Positions 55,354 to 59,015 of a DNA stretch of 59,015 nucleotides are shown in pieces; the first letter of the stretch is position 1; every line of letters begins with the position of its first letter. The DNA comes from Oceanobacillus bengalensis (GTDB lineage: Bacteria; Bacillota; Bacilli; Bacillales; Amphibacillaceae), in assembly GCF_003628445.1 (NCBI RefSeq), contig NZ_RBZO01000026.1, positions 1 to 59,015 on the forward strand, given 5' to 3'. Made by a program: the position numbers and the translations under genes. The notes under the pieces are model-generated. The model made no database searches. It was given only the letters and a program-made list of their open reading frames with translations, and had not been told where the DNA came from.

Positions 55354-57096
55354 ATGTTTGTAAACGAAAATTACTGGAGAAACCGGGAGCTCAGGCAGCA
55401 CGTTAAAGTGATTGAAGGCCAAGAGGCACCAACTCTTATCCTTAAAAATAGTACATATTTAAATGCTTATACAAAACAATGGTTACAAGCAAATATTTGG
55501 ATATATCATGATCGAATTGTTTATGTAGGAGAGGAATTGCCAAAGAATCTGCATCATACTGAAGTAGTAGATTGCAAGGGAAAATATATTGTTCCTGGAT
55601 ATATCGAGCCTCATTCCCATCCATTTGTGTTGACTAATCCAGAAGCATTGGCCAGTCATGCTGCAAGGTTTGGGACAACAACATTAATTAATGACAATTT
55701 AATGTTTCATTTTTTGTTGAATAAAAGGAAAGCGTTTTCTATTATGGAAGACTTTAATAATCTACCAAGCTCGATGTATTGGTGGGCGAGATTTGATTCG
55801 CAGACAGCACTACAAGCTGAAGAAGAATCATTTAATACGGAGGATGTGTTATCTTGGATCAACCATCCATCGGTTGTTCAAGGTGGGGAGCTAACCTCTT
55901 GGCCTAGTCTACTCTCTGGAGATGACCGATTATTATATTGGATTGGGGAGACAAAGCGAAGGGGGAAACCTATTGAGGGTCATCTACCTGGAGCCTCTGA
56001 AAAAACATTGACCAAAATGAAATTATTAGGGGTTAGTGTAGATCATGAGTCAATTAATGGTGAGGAAGTCCTAAGACGCCTGCGACTTGGGTATCATGTG
56101 AGATTAAGGCATTCATCAATCAGACCAGATTTACCTAATTTAATTGATGAGATACTAGCACTTGATTTGAAGACGTTTGATAATTTAACTTTAACAATGG
56201 ACGGGGCAACACCAACTTTTACAGAGGAAGGGCTTATTAATGTCTGTATTGATATTGCAATTAAAAAGGGTATTCCTATTGAAGATGCTTATTTAATGGG
56301 AAGCTACAATTGTGCTAGACAACTTCATTTAGATGAACAGCTAGGTAGTATTGCTCCAGGGAGAATTGCGCATATCAATATTTTAGAAAGTAAGGATAAT
56401 CCTCATCCTAAAAGTGTATTAGCAAAGGGTAAATGGGTGGTAAGAGAAGGAGAGTTTAAAGAACTTCCAACTACAATCGATTGGGAAAAATACGATATAA
56501 ACCCACTAAAACTTGGGTGGGATTTACAAGAAAAAGATCTGCAATTTTCTATGCCAATGGGATTAGAGATGGTGAACAATGTTATTGTAAAACCTTATTC
56601 CATTAACACAGATGTATCGGTACAAGAGTTGCCAGAATCAAAAGATGAGGCATTCCTTTTACTAATTGACCGAAATGGTAAATGGCGTGTAAATACTACG
56701 ATAAAAGGATTCACAAAGGGGTTAGGGGCTATTGCAACTTCTTTTTCCTCCTCGGGAGATTTAATTTTTATTGGAAAGAGCAAGAAGGATATATTACTTT
56801 CTTGGCAACGACTCAAGGAGATTGGAGGGGGCATCGTGCTTGCCCATCAGGGAGAGGTCCTTATGGATATCCCCCTTAAGCTTGGAGGGATGATGTCAAC
56901 GGAGAATTTGCCTAACATCATTATGAAAGAAAAGCAGCTCAAAAAATATTTAAAAGCATTTGGTTATGTTTATGATGATCCAATTTACAATATCCTATTT
57001 TTATCGGCAACCCATTTACCTTATATACGTATTACACAACAGGGTATTATTGATATAAAGAATAGAGAAGTTCTCTTTCCAGCTACCATGTGTTAG
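55354..57096 (+). CDS. yerA: Adenine deaminase-related amidohydrolase (YerA)
   Basis: A 580-aa amidohydrolase of the adenine deaminase (Ade/AdeC) family. It has the metal-site motif GYIEPHSHPFVLTNPEALA near residue 86 (AdeC has IDAHVHIESS there), GHLPGASEKTLTKM near 210, DHESINGEEVLRRLRLG near 230 and the C-terminal block GGGIVLAHQGEVLMDIPLKLGG (quoted in part). B. subtilis YerA, at the same locus downstream of purD, is related but its activity is less certain than that of Ade. It may deaminate adenine to hypoxanthine, feeding IMP, which fits its neighbours. GGAGAG precedes the ATG. Confidence 0.85.
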   Translation: MFVNENYWRNRELRQHVKVIEGQEAPTLILKNSTYLNAYTKQWLQANIWIYHDRIVYVGEELPKNLHHTEVVDCKGKYIVPGYIEPHSHPFVLTNPEALASHAARFGTTTLINDNLMFHFLLNKRKAFSIMEDFNNLPSSMYWWARFDSQTALQAEEESFNTEDVLSWINHPSVVQGGELTSWPSLLSGDDRLLYWIGETKRRGKPIEGHLPGASEKTLTKMKLLGVSVDHESINGEEVLRRLRLGYHVRLRHSSIRPDLPNLIDEILALDLKTFDNLTLTMDGATPTFTEEGLINVCIDIAIKKGIPIEDAYLMGSYNCARQLHLDEQLGSIAPGRIAHINILESKDNPHPKSVLAKGKWVVREGEFKELPTTIDWEKYDINPLKLGWDLQEKDLQFSMPMGLEMVNNVIVKPYSINTDVSVQELPESKDEAFLLLIDRNGKWRVNTTIKGFTKGLGAIATSFSSSGDLIFIGKSKKDILLSWQRLKEIGGGIVLAHQGEVLMDIPLKLGGMMSTENLPNIIMKEKQLKKYLKAFGYVYDDPIYNILFLSATHLPYIRITQQGIIDIKNREVLFPATMC

Positions 57097-57140
57097 CGTA
57101 TAATAAGATTGTTACCCGAAATTTACAAAGGTGTGGGAAG

Positions 57141-58184
57141 ATGAGAAAATTAATTTACGTAATTCTAATGATGTTTGTTCTGTTAGTTGGATGCTCCAAA
57201 GAGGATGAAGAGCAGGTACAGGTAACGGAAGAAGAAAAAGAAGAGATTCCTGAAACAGAAGAAGAGAGTTCTGGAAATGTTTATCCATTAACAGGTATGA
57301 AGACAAATGATTCGGTAGACAATCGAATTATAAGTATAATGATTAATAACCATTCCGACGCAAGACCCCAAACGGGTTTATCGCAAGCAGATATTGTTTT
57401 TGAGATTCTGGCTGAGGGAAAGATTACAAGATTTCTAGCATTATACCAAAGTGATTTGCCAGAAGTAGTCGGACCGGTAAGGAGTGCTCGTGAATATTAC
57501 TTTGAATTAGCCAATGGTTATGATGCAATTTATGTCTATCATGGTGCAGCAGATTTCGTGAACGACATGATTGTGAATGAGGGAGTTAATTTTCTAAATG
57601 GGTCTACCTATGATAATGATGGTAACCTATTTAAAAGGGAGTCATTTAGAAAAGCTCCACATAATTCTTACTTGTTAATGGAAGCTGTATATGAAGTAGC
57701 GGAAGGAAAAGGATATAAAACAACTGAAAACCACGAACCTTTAACCTTTCTATCCGAAGATGAGCTGACTGAAATACAAGGAGAATCTGCAAAGCATGTT
57801 GAAATCGTATATTCGGACAACCCGATGGAAATCGTGGAATTTGAATATGACGTGGAAACGGGGAAATATTCAAGGTTTAACGACAAAGAACAAACGGTTG
57901 AACTTGATACAGGAGAATTAATCCAAGTAGATAATGTATTTATTGTTGAAACTCGTCATGAAGTTATTGATGATGCTGGCCGTCGTGCCATTGACCTTGA
58001 ATCAGGTGGGAATGCCTTTTTAATTCAAAAAGGTAAGATACAAGAAGTTGAGTGGGCAAATCAAAATGGTAGAATTGTACCTGTAATGGATGGTCGAACG
58101 TTGGGACTTGTTCCGGGGCAAACCTGGATTAACGTTGTACCTACAACTCCAGGGTTGCAGCAATCCGTTTCCATAACGAACTAA
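57141..58184 (+). CDS. yerB: DUF3048 lipoprotein (YerB)
   Basis: A 347-aa lipoprotein. The signal peptide ends FVLLVGC with Cys18, followed by an acidic, disordered stretch (KEDEEQVQVTEEEKEEIPE). The DUF3048 N- and C-terminal domains follow, with NRIISIMINNHSDARPQTGL, EGKITRFLALYQSD, VGPVRSAREYY and the VYHGAADFVND segment. It is anchored to the outer face of the membrane; the function is unknown. A reading from 57090 overlaps yerA, but the ATG at 57141 with AAAGGTG upstream gives a proper lipoprotein signal. The gene order yerA-yerB-yerC matches B. subtilis. Confidence 0.88.
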   Translation: MRKLIYVILMMFVLLVGCSKEDEEQVQVTEEEKEEIPETEEESSGNVYPLTGMKTNDSVDNRIISIMINNHSDARPQTGLSQADIVFEILAEGKITRFLALYQSDLPEVVGPVRSAREYYFELANGYDAIYVYHGAADFVNDMIVNEGVNFLNGSTYDNDGNLFKRESFRKAPHNSYLLMEAVYEVAEGKGYKTTENHEPLTFLSEDELTEIQGESAKHVEIVYSDNPMEIVEFEYDVETGKYSRFNDKEQTVELDTGELIQVDNVFIVETRHEVIDDAGRRAIDLESGGNAFLIQKGKIQEVEWANQNGRIVPVMDGRTLGLVPGQTWINVVPTTPGLQQSVSITN

Positions 58185-58208
58185 GGCTTAAAGTAGGAGG
58201 GTTTGTTC

Positions 58209-58508
58209 GTGCAAATTGACAAGCTAAGGGGAGAACAACTGGATCAATTATTTGATGCGATTCTCTCGTTGAAAGATAAGGAAGAATGCTATCGTTTTTT
58301 TGATGATATTGCAACGATGTCCGAAGTTCATGCATTATCACAACGATTACAAGTTGCAAAAATGCTAACAGAAGGTCATACGTATAACAATATCGAGAAA
58401 GAAACCAAAGCATCAACAGCAACTATATCACGCGTCCGCCGTTGCATTAATTATGGTAGTGATGGATATGAAATGGTGCTAGAAAGATTAGATACGGAAA
58501 AAGAATAA
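58209..58508 (+). CDS. yerC: YerC/YecD family TrpR-related protein
   Basis: A 99-aa DNA-binding protein of the TrpR/YerC family. The C-terminal half has the TrpR-like helix-turn-helix EVHALSQRLQVAKMLTEGHT, then ETKASTATISRVRRCINYG, where ATISRVRR is the recognition helix. It probably represses or modulates a neighbouring or metabolic gene; its target and ligand are unknown. The GTG at 58209 lies eight bases after AGGAGGG and is preferred over the TTG at 58203, which is too close to it. It follows yerB closely. Confidence 0.88.
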   Translation: MQIDKLRGEQLDQLFDAILSLKDKEECYRFFDDIATMSEVHALSQRLQVAKMLTEGHTYNNIEKETKASTATISRVRRCINYGSDGYEMVLERLDTEKE

Positions 58509-58512
58509 ACGT

Positions 58513-58539
58513 GCGCTGTCCAGTTGGATGGCGTTTTTC
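58513..58539 (+). terminator. Terminator after yerC
   Basis: GCGCTGTCC and GGATGGCG pair with two wobble pairs around a 4-nt loop, followed by TTTTTC. Confidence 0.7.
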
Positions 58540-58600
58540 TTTTGATTTTAGTTTGGGAAGGGCTTGTTGAGTGGGTTTATCAGCAGAAGGAGCGGGATAT

Positions 58601-58900
58601 CCCGAGAAGAGAGGATAAATCCTGAGAAGATAGGATAAATCCCGAGAAGAGAGGATAAATCCCGAGAAGATAGGATAAATCCCGAGAAGATAGGATAAAT
58701 CCCGAGAAGAGAGGATAAATCCCGAGAAGAGAGGATAAATCCCGAGAAGCGAGCAGAAATCCCGAGAAGCGAGGATAAATCCCGAGAAGAGAGCAGAAAT
58801 CCTGAGAAGATAGGATAAATCCCGAGAAGAGAGGATAAATCCCGAGAAGAGAGGATAAATCCCGAGAAGAGAGGATAAATCCCGAGAAGAGAGGATAAAT
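58601..58900 (+). repeat. Fifteen tandem 20-bp repeats
   Basis: CCCGAGAAGAGAGGATAAAT is repeated at exact 20-bp steps from 58601 to 58900, with variants GATAGG, GCGAGCAG and one CCTGAGAAGA. Partial units precede it (GGGATAT at 58594). The array is the well-kept version of the decayed ones at 26003-26108 and 41431-41490. In gene order it precedes the position where pcrB is expected beyond the window. Confidence 0.95.
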
Positions 58901-59015
58901 CAGTCAAGTCCAAAATCCTGTGTAAATTAAGTTACAATGTTTTTTAAATACAAGGCAGAAGATTCAGTCAGAATTACCAAGCTATAGAAAAACAAGCATC
59001 TTTATACAATTTGAT
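58901..59015. other. Window end without recognised gene
   Basis: AT-rich sequence after the repeat array. No start codon with a ribosome site was seen before the window ends. By analogy with B. subtilis, pcrB should lie further downstream. Confidence 0.4.

Noticed and set aside
58601-58900. CRISPR array
   Set aside because: A 20-bp unit repeated head to tail leaves no room for spacers.
58548-58913. Minus-strand open frame of 121 codons through the 20-bp array
   Set aside because: It encodes a perfect 20-residue period (SSLLGIYPIFSGF type) only because 60 bp is three repeat units and the repeat lacks stops in that frame; no ribosome site or known family.

Overview
The window looks like a chromosomal segment of a low-GC, endospore-forming, motile member of the Bacillaceae, probably from the Oceanobacillus/Virgibacillus side of the family. 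The evidence is AT-rich DNA, strong Shine-Dalgarno sites, a gerA-type germination operon, a GerT-like Hsp20, four chemoreceptors, and Bacillus subtilis gene order (yeaC-yeaD-yebA-guaA-pbuG ... yebE-purEKBCSQLFMNHD-yerA-yerB-yerC). The genus is an inference. | Layout. 0.2-2.4 kb: TetR regulator divergent from a 14-TM drug exporter. 2.5-9.3 kb: three methyl-accepting chemotaxis proteins (MCPs), one MCP remnant and a ketopantoate reductase. 9.4-9.9 kb: eight 52-bp tandem repeats. 9.9-14.3 kb: AEC transporter, lactonase, MHYT-GGDEF-EAL cyclic-di-GMP protein. 14.4-14.8 kb: a decayed gene. 14.9-17.5 kb: two DUF3231 paralogues and a membrane protein behind a forespore-type promoter candidate. 17.6-21.7 kb: gerXA-XB-XC plus a 53-aa fourth gene. 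21.8-25.7 kb: DUF2071 protein, FMN-type glutamate-synthase-like protein, amidase. 26.1-30.6 kb: MoxR/DUF58/transglutaminase operon. 30.6-34.3 kb: guaA and pbuG, each behind a guanine riboswitch. 34.4-40.9 kb: fourth MCP, C26 peptidase, nitronate-monooxygenase-like enzyme, MsrA, MOSC protein, Hsp20, YebE. 41.1-54.3 kb: complete de novo IMP operon behind a PurR-operator candidate, sigma-A promoter and third guanine riboswitch. 54.4-58.5 kb: DUF3888 secreted protein, a 48-aa antitoxin-like ORF, YerA, YerB, YerC. 58.6-58.9 kb: fifteen 20-bp repeats. | How genes work together. PurF, D, N, S/Q/L, M, E/K, C, B and H carry PRPP to IMP. GuaA makes GMP, PbuG imports hypoxanthine/guanine, YerA resembles adenine deaminases, and three C74-type purine riboswitches tie guanine level to this block. 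The Ger proteins, Hsp20 and DUF3231 genes point to spores. | The most unusual content is intergenic: short-period tandem arrays (52, 21, 20, 20, 21 and 20 bp) that in five of six cases lie directly before a + strand gene, a five-copy dispersed GTGACAGGCA element always in the same orientation, and two structured repeat units, one of them inside the pbuG leader. No phage, CRISPR array, rRNA, tRNA or intact insertion sequence was seen.
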